A stretch of 64,000 nt of DNA from JAKALD01 sp963817785 (GTDB taxonomy: Bacteria > Pseudomonadota > Gammaproteobacteria > Burkholderiales > SG8-39): the NCBI GenBank assembly GCA_963817785.1, contig CAWFPL010000002.1, positions 930,001 to 994,000 on the forward strand. The letters are read 5' to 3'. Within the stretch, counting starts at the first letter, position 1. The number at the start of each line of letters is the position of its first letter. Below the pieces are notes generated by a model. That model had not been told where the DNA came from, did not search any database, and saw nothing but the letters and a program-made list of their open reading frames with translations. This document shows positions 18,374-27,721 of the stretch, piece by piece. The position numbers were made by a program, and so were the translations under genes.

Positions 18374-19252
18374 TCAGGCGGCGGGCGCCGCCATGTCGAG
18401 CGTGGTCACGCGGCGCAGCTCGCGGCGCTGGGTCGCGTCGTCGAACGGCCGCCCGCGGTGCATGGTGGCACGGTTGTCCCAGATGACCAGATCGCCCGCG
18501 CGCCAGACGTGCCGGTACACGAACTCCCGCTGGGTGGCGTGCTCGACGAGGTCGCGCAGCAGCAGCCGCCCCTCGGGCACCGGCCAGTCGACGATGTGCG
18601 AGGCGTGCGAGGCGAGGTACAGCGAGCGGCGCCCGGTGCGCGGATTGGTGCGCACCAGCGGCTGGAGCGCGCCCTTGAGCGCCTCCTGCTCGGCGGCCGA
18701 GAACTCGAAGCCGAGCGTCTGGCGCGAGTAGGCGATCGAGTGGTGGGCGCGCAGCCCGGCGAGCGTCGCGCGGGTCGCGTCGTCCAGAGCTTCGAAGGCC
18801 GCGCGCGTGTCGGCGAACTCGGTATCCGCGCCCGCCGCGGGCACCACGCGCGCATGCAGCAGGGAGTAGCGTCCCGGCGGGTCCTGGAACGAGGCGTCCG
18901 TATGCCAGAGGCGGTTGCCGAGCGCGTACTGGCGCCGGCGATCGTCGCGCGCGAGGATCGCGCCGTCCGCGGCCAGGTTCGAGATGTCGGTGAGCGCCTC
19001 GTTGCCGAGGCGGTTCCTGCCGAGGACCGCCGCCCCCGTCCTGGCGTGCAGCGCGCCGTCGAAGCGCTGCGCGAACGCCAGCTGCTCGTCGTCGCCGAAC
19101 GCCTGATCGCGGAACACCAGCACCAGGAATTCGTCCATGCCTGCGCGGATCTCCTCGAGCGTGCGCCGGTCCTCGACGCGGCGCAGGTCGAGCGCGCTCG
19201 CCTCGGCGGCGAACCCGGGTTGCAGCTGGCGGAAGGTCAGCACCGTGCCCAT
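18374..19252 (-). CDS. TauD/TfdA-family 2-oxoglutarate/Fe(II) dioxygenase
   Basis: This 292-residue oxygenase has the metal-binding HxD in LWHTDASFQDPPGRYSLLHA near residue 115 and the distal histidine in WDNRATMHRGRPFD near residue 262. The following RRELRRVT supplies the 2-oxoglutarate-binding arginine. The sequence is closer to the TfdA/alkylsulfatase-like branch than to E. coli TauD. It hydroxylates a small organic acid of unknown identity. It is transcribed away from an omega-aminotransferase. Confidence 0.9.
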   Translation of the reverse strand: MGTVLTFRQLQPGFAAEASALDLRRVEDRRTLEEIRAGMDEFLVLVFRDQAFGDDEQLAFAQRFDGALHARTGAAVLGRNRLGNEALTDISNLAADGAILARDDRRRQYALGNRLWHTDASFQDPPGRYSLLHARVVPAAGADTEFADTRAAFEALDDATRATLAGLRAHHSIAYSRQTLGFEFSAAEQEALKGALQPLVRTNPRTGRRSLYLASHASHIVDWPVPEGRLLLRDLVEHATQREFVYRHVWRAGDLVIWDNRATMHRGRPFDDATQRRELRRVTTLDMAAPAA

Positions 19253-19358
19253 CCTCGCGACGCGGGAAGCTCGAGCCGTAGCATAGGGCATTTCTGCCGG
19301 CGCCGGCCACCGCCGGGTTAACATGCGGCCGTCGCAAACCCGCCGATCGCCAGCCACC

Positions 19359-20699
19359 ATGACCGCGCAACCACGCGCCGACACCGCGCTCGAGCTCGAG
19401 CACTTCTGGATGCCGTTCACCGACAACCGGCGCTTCAAGCGCGCGCCGAAGCTGGTGGCATCGGCGAAGGACATGTACTACACCACCACCGACGGCAGGC
19501 AGGTGCTCGACGGCCTGGCGACGCTGTGGTGCGTGAACGCGGGCCACTGCCGGCCGCGGATCGTCGAGGCGATCCGCGCCCAGGCTGGCGTGCTCGATTT
19601 CGCCTCCTCGTTCTCGCTCGGCCATCCGCTTCCGTTCCGCGTCGCCGCGCGCGTGGCGGAGCTGGCGCCGGCGGGCATGTCGCACGTGTTCTTCACCAAC
19701 TCGGGCTCCGAGGCGGTGGACACCGCGCTCAAGATCGCGCTCGGGTATCACCGCCTGCGCGGCGAGGCGACGCGCACGCGCTTCATCGGCCGCGAGCGCG
19801 GCTATCACGGCGTGAACCTGGCCGGCATCTCGGTCTCGGGCGTGCCGGCGAACCGCAAGGCGTTCGCCGGCGCCCTGCTGCCGGCGGTCGACCACCTGCG
19901 CCATACCCAGGACCTGGCGAGCCGCGCCTACGCGCGCGGCTGCGCCGAGAGCGGCGCCGAGCTCGCCGACGAGCTCGAGCAGCGCCTGGTGCCGCTGCAC
20001 GGCGCCGAGAACATCGCCGCCGTGATCGTCGAGCCGGTGGCCGGCGCGGGCGGCGTCCTGGTGCCGCCGAGGGGCTATCTCCGGCGCCTGCGCGAGATCT
20101 GCACGCGCCACGGCATCCTGCTCATCTTCGACGAGGTAATCTGCGGCTTCGGGCGCCTGGGCAAGCCGTTCGCGGCGCAGCACTTCGACGTGCAGCCCGA
20201 CCTGATCACCTTCGCCAAGGGCATCACCTCGGGCGCGGCGCCGCTCGGCGGCGTGCTGGTGCGCGATGCGGTCTACGAGGCGTTCATGCACTCGCCGGGC
20301 GCGGGGATCGAGTTCTTCCACGGCTATACCTACTCGGGTCATCCGCTCGCCTGCGCGGCGGCGCTCGGCGCGCTCGACACCTACGCTGAGGACGATCTGC
20401 TGACCCGCGCCGCGGGCGAGATCGGGAGCTACTTCGAGGACGGGGTGCACGCCCTGCGCGGGCTGCCGAACGTGGTCGACTGCCGCAACCTCGGCCTGAT
20501 CGGCGCGGTCGAGCTCGCGCCGCGGCCGGGTGCGGCCGGCGCGCGCGCCGTCGAGGCGTTCGAGCAGTGCTGGGACAAGGGCGTGTTCGTGCGCCCGATC
20601 GGCGACGCGCTCGCTTTCTGCCCGCCGCTCATCGCCGAGAACAAGCACCTCGACCAGATGTTCGGCACGGTGGCGCAGGTGCTGAAAGGCGTGGCCTGA
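19359..20699 (+). CDS. Class III aminotransferase, beta-alanine/omega-amino acid:pyruvate type
   Basis: This 446-residue PLP enzyme starts with the very typical EHFWMPFTDNRRFK and GRQVLDGLATLWCVNAGH of omega-amino acid:pyruvate transaminases. FTNSGSEAVDTALKIALGYH binds the phosphate, LIFDEVICGFGRLG carries the PLP aspartate, and the catalytic lysine is in FAKGITSGAAPLGG. It would transfer the amino group of beta-alanine or a related omega-amine to pyruvate. The start is chosen at the ATG after the CAGCCACC leader because the family sequence begins there. Confidence 0.93.
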   Translation: MTAQPRADTALELEHFWMPFTDNRRFKRAPKLVASAKDMYYTTTDGRQVLDGLATLWCVNAGHCRPRIVEAIRAQAGVLDFASSFSLGHPLPFRVAARVAELAPAGMSHVFFTNSGSEAVDTALKIALGYHRLRGEATRTRFIGRERGYHGVNLAGISVSGVPANRKAFAGALLPAVDHLRHTQDLASRAYARGCAESGAELADELEQRLVPLHGAENIAAVIVEPVAGAGGVLVPPRGYLRRLREICTRHGILLIFDEVICGFGRLGKPFAAQHFDVQPDLITFAKGITSGAAPLGGVLVRDAVYEAFMHSPGAGIEFFHGYTYSGHPLACAAALGALDTYAEDDLLTRAAGEIGSYFEDGVHALRGLPNVVDCRNLGLIGAVELAPRPGAAGARAVEAFEQCWDKGVFVRPIGDALAFCPPLIAENKHLDQMFGTVAQVLKGVA

Positions 20700-20727
20700 G
20701 CCCGCGCTGCCCGGCGCGGCGCGGTCG

Positions 20728-21693
20728 TTACAACCAGCCGGCCTTGCGGAAGCGCCGGAACAGCCAGAAGTCGATGCCCGCCATCACCGCGAGCGCGAGC
20801 GGGTAGCCGAAGCGAAGCTCGAGCTCGGGCATGGCCTTGAAGTTCATGCCGTAGATGCCGGCGATCAGGGTCGGCACCGCGACCAGCGCGGCGTAGGCGG
20901 CGAGGCGCTTGGTGGTCTCGTTCTCCTGCAGCGAGATCATCGACAGGTTCACGTTCATCGCCGTGGTGACCGTGTCGCGGATCGAGTCGATGGTGGAGCC
21001 GAGCCGCACGAGGTGGTCGTAGACGTCGCGGAAATACTCGCCCATGCCCGCGCACACGTGCGGCACGCGGCCGCCGTAGAGCTTGCCGGTGGCCTCGAGC
21101 AGCGGGCCGACGGCGTGCTTGAGCGTCATCAGCTCCTGCTTGAGCCCGTACAGCGCCTCGACGTTGGCGCGCACCGACTTGCCGGTGAAGATCTGCTGCT
21201 CGATCGCCTCGAGGCGCGTCTCGACCTGGTCGAGCACCGGGAAATAGCGGTCCACCACCGCGTCCATCAGCGCGTACAGCACGTAGCCCGGGCCGTAGCG
21301 CAACAGCTCCGGCTCGCGCTCGCAGCGCGCGCGCACCTCTGCGAAGCTGCGCTCGGTGCGGCTCCTGACCGAGAGCACGTAGTTCGGCCCGACGAATACG
21401 TCGAGCTCGCCGACCCGCAGCTCGTCGCCGGACAGCTCGACCACCTGCAGCACGGTGAACAGCGAGTCGCCGTACTCCTCGATCTTGGGGCGCTGATGGC
21501 CGTGGCGCGCGTCCTCGACCGAGAGCTCGTGCAGGTCGAACTCGCGCTGCATCTCCTCGAGCTCGCCGTCGGCGGGGTCGCGCAGCGCGACCCAGACGAA
21601 GCAGTCCGGGCGTCCCAGGTAGGCCTTGATTTCGTGCTTGCCGATGTCGGCGAGCTTCTTGCCGTTCTGGTAGGCGACGCAGTTGATGAGCAT
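20728..21693 (-). CDS. corA: CorA-family magnesium/divalent cation channel
   Basis: The 321-residue protein has a soluble N-terminal funnel domain followed by two C-terminal membrane helices. It carries the diagnostic selectivity motif in AGIYGMNFKAMPEL near residue 280. The long coiled region before it (LKQELMTLKHAVGPLLEA and LGSTIDSIRDTVTTAMNV) is the stalk helix. It converges with the aminotransferase gene with 28 bases between them. Confidence 0.95.
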   Translation of the reverse strand: MLINCVAYQNGKKLADIGKHEIKAYLGRPDCFVWVALRDPADGELEEMQREFDLHELSVEDARHGHQRPKIEEYGDSLFTVLQVVELSGDELRVGELDVFVGPNYVLSVRSRTERSFAEVRARCEREPELLRYGPGYVLYALMDAVVDRYFPVLDQVETRLEAIEQQIFTGKSVRANVEALYGLKQELMTLKHAVGPLLEATGKLYGGRVPHVCAGMGEYFRDVYDHLVRLGSTIDSIRDTVTTAMNVNLSMISLQENETTKRLAAYAALVAVPTLIAGIYGMNFKAMPELELRFGYPLALAVMAGIDFWLFRRFRKAGWL

Positions 21694-21718
21694 GGCGGCT
21701 CCGCGCGCGGATGATACG

Positions 21719-22840
21719 TCAGGAGCGCGCCAGCGCGGTACGCGGATCGACGTGCTCGAGGCCGAGCGAGGCGGCCACCGCGGGGTGCGTCACCTGGCCG
21801 CGGTGCACGTTGAGCCCGGCCAGCAGATGCGCATCGCGCTCGAGCGCGCCGCGCACGCCGTGGCGGGCGAGCGCGAGCACGAACGGCAGGGTGGCGTTGT
21901 TGAGCGCGAAGGCCGAGGTGCGCGGCACCGCGCCCGGCATGTTGGCCACGCAGTAGTGGACCACGCCGTCGACGACGTAGGTCGGCTGGTCGTGGGTGGT
22001 CGGGCGCGAGGTTTCGAAGCAGCCGCCCTGGTCGATCGCCACGTCGACCACCACCGCACCGGGCTTCATGCGCTTGACCAGCTGCGCCGACACGAGCTTC
22101 GGAGCGGCGGCGCCGGGCACCAGCACCGCGCCGATCACGAGGTCGGCGCCGAGCACGTGCTGCTCGACGGCGCTGCGCGTGGACAGCCCGGTGCGCAGCG
22201 CGTGGCCGAAGCGCCGCGCGAGCGCGCGCAATCGACCGACTTCGTGCCCGAGCACCCACACCTCGGCGCCGAGCCCGAGGGCGACCTCGATCGCCTGGCT
22301 GCCGACCGTGCCGCCGCCGAGCACGACCACCTTGGCGGGGGCGACGCCCGGCACGCCGCCGAGCAGGACGCCGCGGCCGCCGTGCGGCTTCTCCAGGTAA
22401 TGCGCGCCCACCTGCACCGCCATGCGCCCCGCCACCTCGGACATGGGCACGAGCAGCGGCAGATCGCCGCCGGCCGCGGTCACGGTCTCGTAGGCGATGC
22501 AGGTGGCGCCGCTCGCGATGAGATCCATTGCCTGTGCCCGATCCGCGGCCAGGTGCAGGTAGGTGAACAGCGCCTGCCCGGCCCTGAGCCGCTTGCGCTC
22601 GCCAGGCTGCGGCTCCTTCACCTTCACGACCAGCTCGGCTCGCTCCCAGACCGCGTCGGCGTCGGCGGCCGCGCTCGCCCCGGCGGCACGGTATTCGTCG
22701 TCCGCGACGCCGATACCGGCGCCGGCAGCGCGCTCGACCAGCACCTGGTGGCCCTGCGCGACCAGCTCGCGCACGCTCTCCGGCACCAGCCCGACGCGGT
22801 GCTCCTGGACCTTGATCTCCCTCGGCACCCCGATCAGCAT
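21719..22840 (-). CDS. ald: Alanine dehydrogenase
   Basis: This 373-residue NAD-dependent enzyme interconverts L-alanine and pyruvate plus ammonia. Conserved segments are GVPREIKVQEHRVGLVPESV at the start, the catalytic lysine in VVKVKEPQPGE, the histidine in ALFTYLHLAADR, the Rossmann motif VVLGGGTVGSQA and the closing NMPGAVPRTSAFALNNATLP. Adjacent amino-acid aminotransferases suggest a role in amino-nitrogen and pyruvate balance. It is divergent from the aminotransferase at 22922. Confidence 0.95.
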   Translation of the reverse strand: MLIGVPREIKVQEHRVGLVPESVRELVAQGHQVLVERAAGAGIGVADDEYRAAGASAAADADAVWERAELVVKVKEPQPGERKRLRAGQALFTYLHLAADRAQAMDLIASGATCIAYETVTAAGGDLPLLVPMSEVAGRMAVQVGAHYLEKPHGGRGVLLGGVPGVAPAKVVVLGGGTVGSQAIEVALGLGAEVWVLGHEVGRLRALARRFGHALRTGLSTRSAVEQHVLGADLVIGAVLVPGAAAPKLVSAQLVKRMKPGAVVVDVAIDQGGCFETSRPTTHDQPTYVVDGVVHYCVANMPGAVPRTSAFALNNATLPFVLALARHGVRGALERDAHLLAGLNVHRGQVTHPAVAASLGLEHVDPRTALARS

Positions 22841-22921
22841 GGACTTCTCCCGCGGCGGCGGAGGGCGCATGTTAGCAGCCGGCGCGGCACCGCCATCGGC
22901 TAGAATCCGCAGCTTTCCCCC

Positions 22922-24139
22922 ATGCGCAAGCCCATGCCTGAGATCAGCCGCCGTGCCCGCGAGCTGGGCACCGAAAACGCGTTCGTCGTCCTGGCCGAAG
23001 TGAACGCGCTCGTGCGCCAGGGCAAGGACATCATCTCGTTTTGCATCGGCCAGCCCGACTTCCCGGCGCCGACGAACGTGCAGGAAGCCGGCATACGCGC
23101 CATCCGCGAGGGCAAGCACGGCTACACGCCTTCGGCCGGCATCGACGAGCTGCGCCAGGCGGCCGCGGGGTATCTCGGCAGGATGCGCGGCGGGCTGCCG
23201 ATCCGCGCAGAGGACGTGGTGGTCGGCGCCGGGGCGAAGCCCTTCATCGCTTACGCGATCCTGTCCACCACCGACCACGGTGCGGGCGACGAGGTGATCT
23301 ATCCCAATCCCGGCTTTCCGATCTACGAGTCGCAGATCCTCGCCTGCGGCGCGAGGCCGGTGCCGGTGCACCTGCGCGAAGCGCGCGGCTTCTCGTTCGA
23401 CCCGGCCGAGCTCGAGAAGCTGATCACGCCGAAGACGAAGCTGCTGATCCTGAATTACCCGCACAACCCGACCGGCGGCCTGCTGTCGTGTCCGGAGCTG
23501 GAGAGCATCGCCGCGATCCTGCAGCGCCACCCGCAGGTCTGGGTGTATGCCGACGAGATCTACAGCCGGCTGTGCTACGCCGGCGAGTTCTTCTCGATCG
23601 CGCAGGTGCCCGGGATGTACCAGCGCACCATCATCGCGGACGGCGCGTCCAAGACCTGGGCCATGACCGGCTGGCGCATCGGCTTCGCTGCGAATCCGGC
23701 GCTCGCGCCGGTGTTCACGCGCTGGATCACCAACACCGACTCCTGCGCCTCGCAGATCTCGCAGTGGGCAGCGGTGGCTGCCGTGACCGGACCGCAGGAC
23801 GCGGCCGAGGCGATGCGCGCGAGCTTCCTCGAGCGCCGCGACCTGATCGTGGGCCTGCTCAATTCGGTGCCCGGCGTGACCTGCCAGGTGCCGGGCGGCG
23901 CCTTCTACGCTTGGCCGAACGTGACCGAGGCCTGCCGCATGGTGGGCGCGGCCGACTCCGAGGCGTTCAGGAAGCGGCTGCTGACCGAGGCCGGCGTCGC
24001 GGTGCTCGCCGACATCCATTTCGGCGCGCGCGTGCCAGGCGAGGGCCAGCATCTGCGCTTTTCCTACGCGGCCTCGAAGCAGGCGATCGAGAGCGGCGTC
24101 GCGCGCATGACCGAGCTGATCCGCAAGGGGGCGAAGTGA
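22922..24139 (+). CDS. Class I/II PLP-dependent aminotransferase (aspartate aminotransferase-like)
   Basis: The 405-residue protein is a fold-type I aminotransferase. It contains ISFCIGQPDFPAPTNVQEAG, the PLP-stacking region GAGAKPFIAYAIL, LNYPHNPTGG, the aspartate-tyrosine pair in VYADEIYSRLCY and the Schiff-base lysine in DGASKTWAMTGWRIGFA, with a late C-terminal arginine in LRFSYAAS. It is of the Ib subgroup. The specificity (aspartate, alanine or a branched substrate) cannot be decided. It overlaps the next gene by 4 bases (GTGA). Confidence 0.92.
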   Translation: MRKPMPEISRRARELGTENAFVVLAEVNALVRQGKDIISFCIGQPDFPAPTNVQEAGIRAIREGKHGYTPSAGIDELRQAAAGYLGRMRGGLPIRAEDVVVGAGAKPFIAYAILSTTDHGAGDEVIYPNPGFPIYESQILACGARPVPVHLREARGFSFDPAELEKLITPKTKLLILNYPHNPTGGLLSCPELESIAAILQRHPQVWVYADEIYSRLCYAGEFFSIAQVPGMYQRTIIADGASKTWAMTGWRIGFAANPALAPVFTRWITNTDSCASQISQWAAVAAVTGPQDAAEAMRASFLERRDLIVGLLNSVPGVTCQVPGGAFYAWPNVTEACRMVGAADSEAFRKRLLTEAGVAVLADIHFGARVPGEGQHLRFSYAASKQAIESGVARMTELIRKGAK

Positions 24140-24591
24140 GCGCAGTCTGGCGGCCCAGCGTCACCGTGGCGGCGCTGATCGAGCGCGACGGGCGCTTCCT
24201 CTTCGTCGAGGAGCAGGCGCACGGGCAGCTGGTGCTCAACCAGCCGGCCGGCCACCTCGATCCGGGCGAATCGCTCGTGGCGGCTTGCGCGCGCGAGGCG
24301 CTGGAGGAGACCGCGCACCGCTTCACCCCGACCGCGCTGCTGGGGATTTACCGCTGGTACTTCGCACCCGAGGACGTCACCTTCCTGCGCTTCGCGTTCC
24401 GCGGGCGGCTGGACGGCGTGGACCAGGGCCGCGCGCTCGACAAGGAGATCGTGCGCCTGCACTGGCTCACGCCCGAGGAGCTCGCCGCGCGCCGCGCGCA
24501 GCACCGCTCGCCGCTGGTGATGCGCTGCGTCGAGGACTACCTCGCCGGGCGGCGCTTCCCGCTCGAGGTGCTGTCGCGGGAGTTCGCCTGA
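24136..24591 (+). CDS. Nudix hydrolase, NudJ-like
   Basis: This 151-residue protein starts at a GTG that overlaps the previous stop. The Nudix box is GHLDPGESLVAACAREALEE followed by T, with the preceding LNQPAGH that is typical of NudJ phosphatases of thiamine and nucleoside diphosphates. As in many proteobacteria it lies directly upstream of mnmA, 6 bases away, which supports the NudJ assignment. Confidence 0.9.
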   Translation: MSAVWRPSVTVAALIERDGRFLFVEEQAHGQLVLNQPAGHLDPGESLVAACAREALEETAHRFTPTALLGIYRWYFAPEDVTFLRFAFRGRLDGVDQGRALDKEIVRLHWLTPEELAARRAQHRSPLVMRCVEDYLAGRRFPLEVLSREFA

Positions 24592-24597
24592 GTCTTC

Positions 24598-25671
24598 ATG
24601 GCTGAGCGCGTGATCGTCGGCATGTCCGGGGGAGTGGACTCCTCGGTGGCCGCGCTATTGCTCAAGCGCGCGGGCTACGAGGTCGTCGGCCTGTTCATGA
24701 AGAACTGGGAGGACGACGACGACGGCGAATACTGCTCGACGCGCCAGGACCTGGTCGACGCCGCGGCGGCGGCCGAGGTGATCGGCATCGAGATCGAGGC
24801 GGTGAACTTCGCCGCCGAGTACAAGGACCGGGTGTTCGCCGATTTCCTGCGCGAATACGCCGCGGGACGCACCCCGAACCCGGACGTGCTGTGCAACGCC
24901 GAGATCAAGTTCAAGGCCTTCCTCGATCACGCCATGCGGCTGGGCGGGGCGAGGATCGCCACCGGCCACTACGCGCAGCTCGGACAGCGCCACGGACGCA
25001 TCGAGCTGCGGCGCGGAGCGGACGCCGCCAAGGACCAGAGCTACTTCCTGCACCGGCTCACCCAGGCGCAGCTCGCGCGCGTGCTGTTCCCCGTGGGGCA
25101 CCTGGAAAAGAGCGAGGTGCGGCGCATCGCGCAGCAAGCCGGGCTGCCCAACCATGCCAAGAAGGACTCCACCGGCATCTGCTTCATCGGCGAGCGGCCG
25201 TTCCGCGAATTCCTCAATCGCTACCTGCCGAGAAAGCCGGGACCGATCGTGACCTCGCAGGGCGAGCGCATCGGCGAGCACATCGGGCTCGCCTTCTACA
25301 CCATCGGCCAGAGAAAAGGCATCGGCCTGGGCGGCAGCCGCGACGGCTCCGGCGCGGCGTGGTACGTCGCGAAGAAAGACCCCGCCAGCAACACGCTCAC
25401 CGTGGTGCAGGGCCATGACCATCCGCTGCTCGTGCGGCGCTCGCTCGCGGCGCTCGACGCGAGCTGGGTATCGGGCGAGGCGCCGCCCGCGGCTACGCAG
25501 CACGGCGCCAAGACGCGCTACCGGCAGGCCGACGCCGCGTGCACGCTGACGCGGGTGGCCGACGGCGAGATCTCGGTCGAGTTCGACCAGCCGCAATGGG
25601 CGGTCACGCCCGGACAGTCGGTCGTGCTCTACGACCGCGAGGTATGCCTGGGCGGCGCCATCATCGCCTAG
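24598..25671 (+). CDS. mnmA: tRNA-specific 2-thiouridylase
   Basis: The 357-residue enzyme puts sulfur on U34 of tRNAs for Lys, Glu and Gln. It shows the PP-loop VIVGMSGGVDSSVAALLLK at the start, the first catalytic cysteine in PNPDVLCNAEIKF near residue 100, KDQSYFLH, and the second cysteine in KKDSTGICFIGERPF near residue 200. Length and motifs are those of a full, active MnmA. The last 28 bases overlap the following hydrolase gene. Confidence 0.98.
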   Translation: MAERVIVGMSGGVDSSVAALLLKRAGYEVVGLFMKNWEDDDDGEYCSTRQDLVDAAAAAEVIGIEIEAVNFAAEYKDRVFADFLREYAAGRTPNPDVLCNAEIKFKAFLDHAMRLGGARIATGHYAQLGQRHGRIELRRGADAAKDQSYFLHRLTQAQLARVLFPVGHLEKSEVRRIAQQAGLPNHAKKDSTGICFIGERPFREFLNRYLPRKPGPIVTSQGERIGEHIGLAFYTIGQRKGIGLGGSRDGSGAAWYVAKKDPASNTLTVVQGHDHPLLVRRSLAALDASWVSGEAPPAATQHGAKTRYRQADAACTLTRVADGEISVEFDQPQWAVTPGQSVVLYDREVCLGGAIIA

Positions 25672-26429
25672 CCGCCCCTGCGCGGCTGGCGGCCTGGGGG
25701 CTGGCGCTCGCGCTCGCCGCGGCGAGCGCGAGCGCGCAGGCGGCGCAGATCCAGGTCGGGCACAAGCTCTACGGCGCCGGCTCGTCCCCGATCCCGGTCA
25801 CCGCGTACAGCGACGGCGGTTCCGGGCTGCACCCGGCCGTATTACTGCTCTACGGCGCGCGCGGCCCGCAGGTCGGCGGCGCGATGTACCGGGCTTACGC
25901 GCGCGCCCTCGCCCGGGCGGGCGACAACGTCTACGTGGTCGATTATTACGCCCGCACGCAGAGCGTGCCGGGAGCGACGCCGCAGGAGCGGCGCGCGGCT
26001 CTTGCCGCCAACCTCGGCGCCTGGGTGAAGGGTGTGCGCGAAGTGATCTCGGCGGTATCGGACGAGCCGGGCGTGGACGCGTCGCGCCTGGGTTTGCTGG
26101 GCTTTTCGCAGGGCGCCTACCTGGCGATCGCGGTGGCGGCCGCCGACCCCGACGTCGGCGCAGTGGTCGAGTTCTACGGCGGCATCCCGCCGGTGCTGCG
26201 CGGCCGCCTCGGCCCGCTGCCGCCGACGCTGATCCTGCACGGCGATGCCGACCGCGTGGTGCCGGTAAGCGAGGCGCACCGGCTCGCCGACGCGCTGAGC
26301 GCCTCGGGCTCGCGCTACGACATCGTGATCTATTCGCACGCCGGGCACGGCTTCAACGCACGGCTCGCGAGCGCGGACGGGCGCGACGCGCTGCGGCGCA
26401 CGCTGCGCTTCTTCAAGGACAACCTGTAG
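25644..26429 (+). CDS. Secreted dienelactone hydrolase-family alpha/beta hydrolase
   Basis: The 261-residue product has an N-terminal signal peptide (WGLALALAAASASAQA) and an alpha/beta-hydrolase fold. The nucleophile elbow is GLLGFSQGAYLA, so serine replaces the cysteine of classic dienelactone hydrolases. The acid is in LILHGDADRVVPVSE and the histidine in YSHAGHGFN. It is therefore a periplasmic esterase-like enzyme of unknown substrate. The ATG at 25644 lies inside the end of mnmA; that start is supported by the signal peptide it creates. Confidence 0.82.
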   Translation: MPGRRHHRLAAPARLAAWGLALALAAASASAQAAQIQVGHKLYGAGSSPIPVTAYSDGGSGLHPAVLLLYGARGPQVGGAMYRAYARALARAGDNVYVVDYYARTQSVPGATPQERRAALAANLGAWVKGVREVISAVSDEPGVDASRLGLLGFSQGAYLAIAVAAADPDVGAVVEFYGGIPPVLRGRLGPLPPTLILHGDADRVVPVSEAHRLADALSASGSRYDIVIYSHAGHGFNARLASADGRDALRRTLRFFKDNL

Positions 26430-26434
26430 GCGCG

Positions 26435-27043
26435 CTAGCGCGGGGCGGTGTCGGCGAACGCCGGCCGCTCGGCGAGCTTGTCGCAGTGGTGCGCGAGATT
26501 GGCGTACTGCGCGCGCCAGTCCACCCCGCCGGGCCTGCGAAACTCCAGCCACCCCAGGCAGCAGCCCAGGGCGATGTCGGCGAGCGTGTAGCGCTCGCCG
26601 TGGCACCAGGGCCGCTCGCCGAGCTCGGCCGCCATCTCGGCCAGGCCGCGGTTCACCTTGCCGAGCTGCTTGTCGGCCCAGGCGCCGCTTTGCTCCTTTT
26701 TCGCGCGCGCCAGCTCCTGGCGCACCAAAATGCCCGCGTCGAGCACGCCGTCGGCGAGCGCCTCCCAGCGCCGCACCGCGACGCGCTCGCGGTTTTCCTC
26801 CGGGATCAGGCGGCTGATCGGCGACACGTTGTCGAGGAACTCGACGATCACGCGCGAATCGTAGATCGCCGTGCCGTCGTCGAGCAGCAGGGTGGGGATC
26901 TTGCCCAGCGGATTGAAGCCGGCGACCGGCGAGTCCTCGCGCGAGAGGTCCACCAGCTCGATGTCGCAATCGATGCGCTTTTCGGCGAGCACGATGCGCA
27001 CTTTGCGCGTGTAGGGGCTGGTGAGCGAGGCGAGGAGCTTCAT
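26435..27043 (-). CDS. Glutathione S-transferase family protein
   Basis: This 202-residue protein has an N-terminal thioredoxin-like domain, SLTSPYTRKVRIVLAEKRID with the cis-proline FNPLGKIPTLLLDDG and the glutathione-binding YDSRVIVEFLD. An all-helical domain follows with LADIALGCCLGWLEFR. It lacks an obvious catalytic cysteine, so a serine/tyrosine type is likely. It resembles stress-linked YibF-type GSTs. The substrate is unknown. Confidence 0.9.
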   Translation of the reverse strand: MKLLASLTSPYTRKVRIVLAEKRIDCDIELVDLSREDSPVAGFNPLGKIPTLLLDDGTAIYDSRVIVEFLDNVSPISRLIPEENRERVAVRRWEALADGVLDAGILVRQELARAKKEQSGAWADKQLGKVNRGLAEMAAELGERPWCHGERYTLADIALGCCLGWLEFRRPGGVDWRAQYANLAHHCDKLAERPAFADTAPR

Positions 27044-27097
27044 GCGGCGGCGGGGGAAGTGCGAGCGGGCCCGGATTATACAGCGCGCGCGGCGCGC

Positions 27098-27688
27098 CTA
27101 GCGCAGGACCTTGCGAACCTCGCGGCGCAGCGCCGGGATCAGCTCGCGCGCGAACCACGGGTTGTTCCTCAGCCAGCGCGCGTTGCGCGGGCTAGGGTGC
27201 GGCAGCGGCAGGAACTGCGGCAGGTAATCGCGGTAGGCGCGCACGGTCTGCGCCAGCGTCTTTGCGCGGCGCCTGCCCAGGTAATAGGCCTGCGCGTGTT
27301 GGCCGAGGAGCAGCGTGAGGCGAATGCCGGGCAGCGCCGCTCGAAAGCGCGGATGCCAGGTCGGCGCGCATTCGGGGCGCGGAGGAAGATCGCCGCCCTT
27401 GCCGGTTCCCGGGTAGCACATGCCGGTCGCCACGATGGCGATCTTCGAGGTGTCGTAGAAGGCGTCGCGATCGATGCCGAGCCACAGGCGCAGGGTGTCG
27501 CCGGACGGATCGTTCCAGGAAATGCCGCTGGCGTGCACGCGCCGGCCCGGCGCCTGCCCCACGATCAGCAGGCGCGCACCGCGACCGACGTGGAACACGG
27601 GCTTCGCTCCGAGCGGCAGGTGCTGCTCGCACAGGCGGCAGGCGCGCGCTTCGCGGGCGAGCTTTTCGAGCGCGGTCGGACGGGGCAT
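27098..27688 (-). CDS. Uracil-DNA glycosylase family protein (family 4/5-like)
   Basis: The 196-residue protein has motif 1 LLIVGQAPGRRVHASGISWN with GDTLRLWLG, two clustered cysteines ACRLCEQHLP plus TGMCYPG that could hold an iron-sulfur cluster, and the end motif PLPHPSPRNARWLRNNPWF. This is the uracil-DNA glycosylase superfamily pattern of small bacterial members. It would remove uracil or a similar lesion. It is divergent from purB, sharing a 33-base promoter space. Confidence 0.85.
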   Translation of the reverse strand: MPRPTALEKLAREARACRLCEQHLPLGAKPVFHVGRGARLLIVGQAPGRRVHASGISWNDPSGDTLRLWLGIDRDAFYDTSKIAIVATGMCYPGTGKGGDLPPRPECAPTWHPRFRAALPGIRLTLLLGQHAQAYYLGRRRAKTLAQTVRAYRDYLPQFLPLPHPSPRNARWLRNNPWFARELIPALRREVRKVLR

Positions 27689-27694
27689 CGGACT

Positions 27695-27700
27695 TATAAT
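27695..27700 (+). promoter_or_regulatory. -10 element for purB
   Basis: A perfect TATAAT lies 22 bases before the purB ATG, giving a short leader of about 15 bases. The -35 region at the expected distance (GCGGTC) is poor, so the promoter may need an activator or be weak. The same AT-rich stretch is the likely promoter of the divergent glycosylase gene. Confidence 0.45.
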
Positions 27701-27721
27701 ACCGTGTCAAAAACGGCTGTC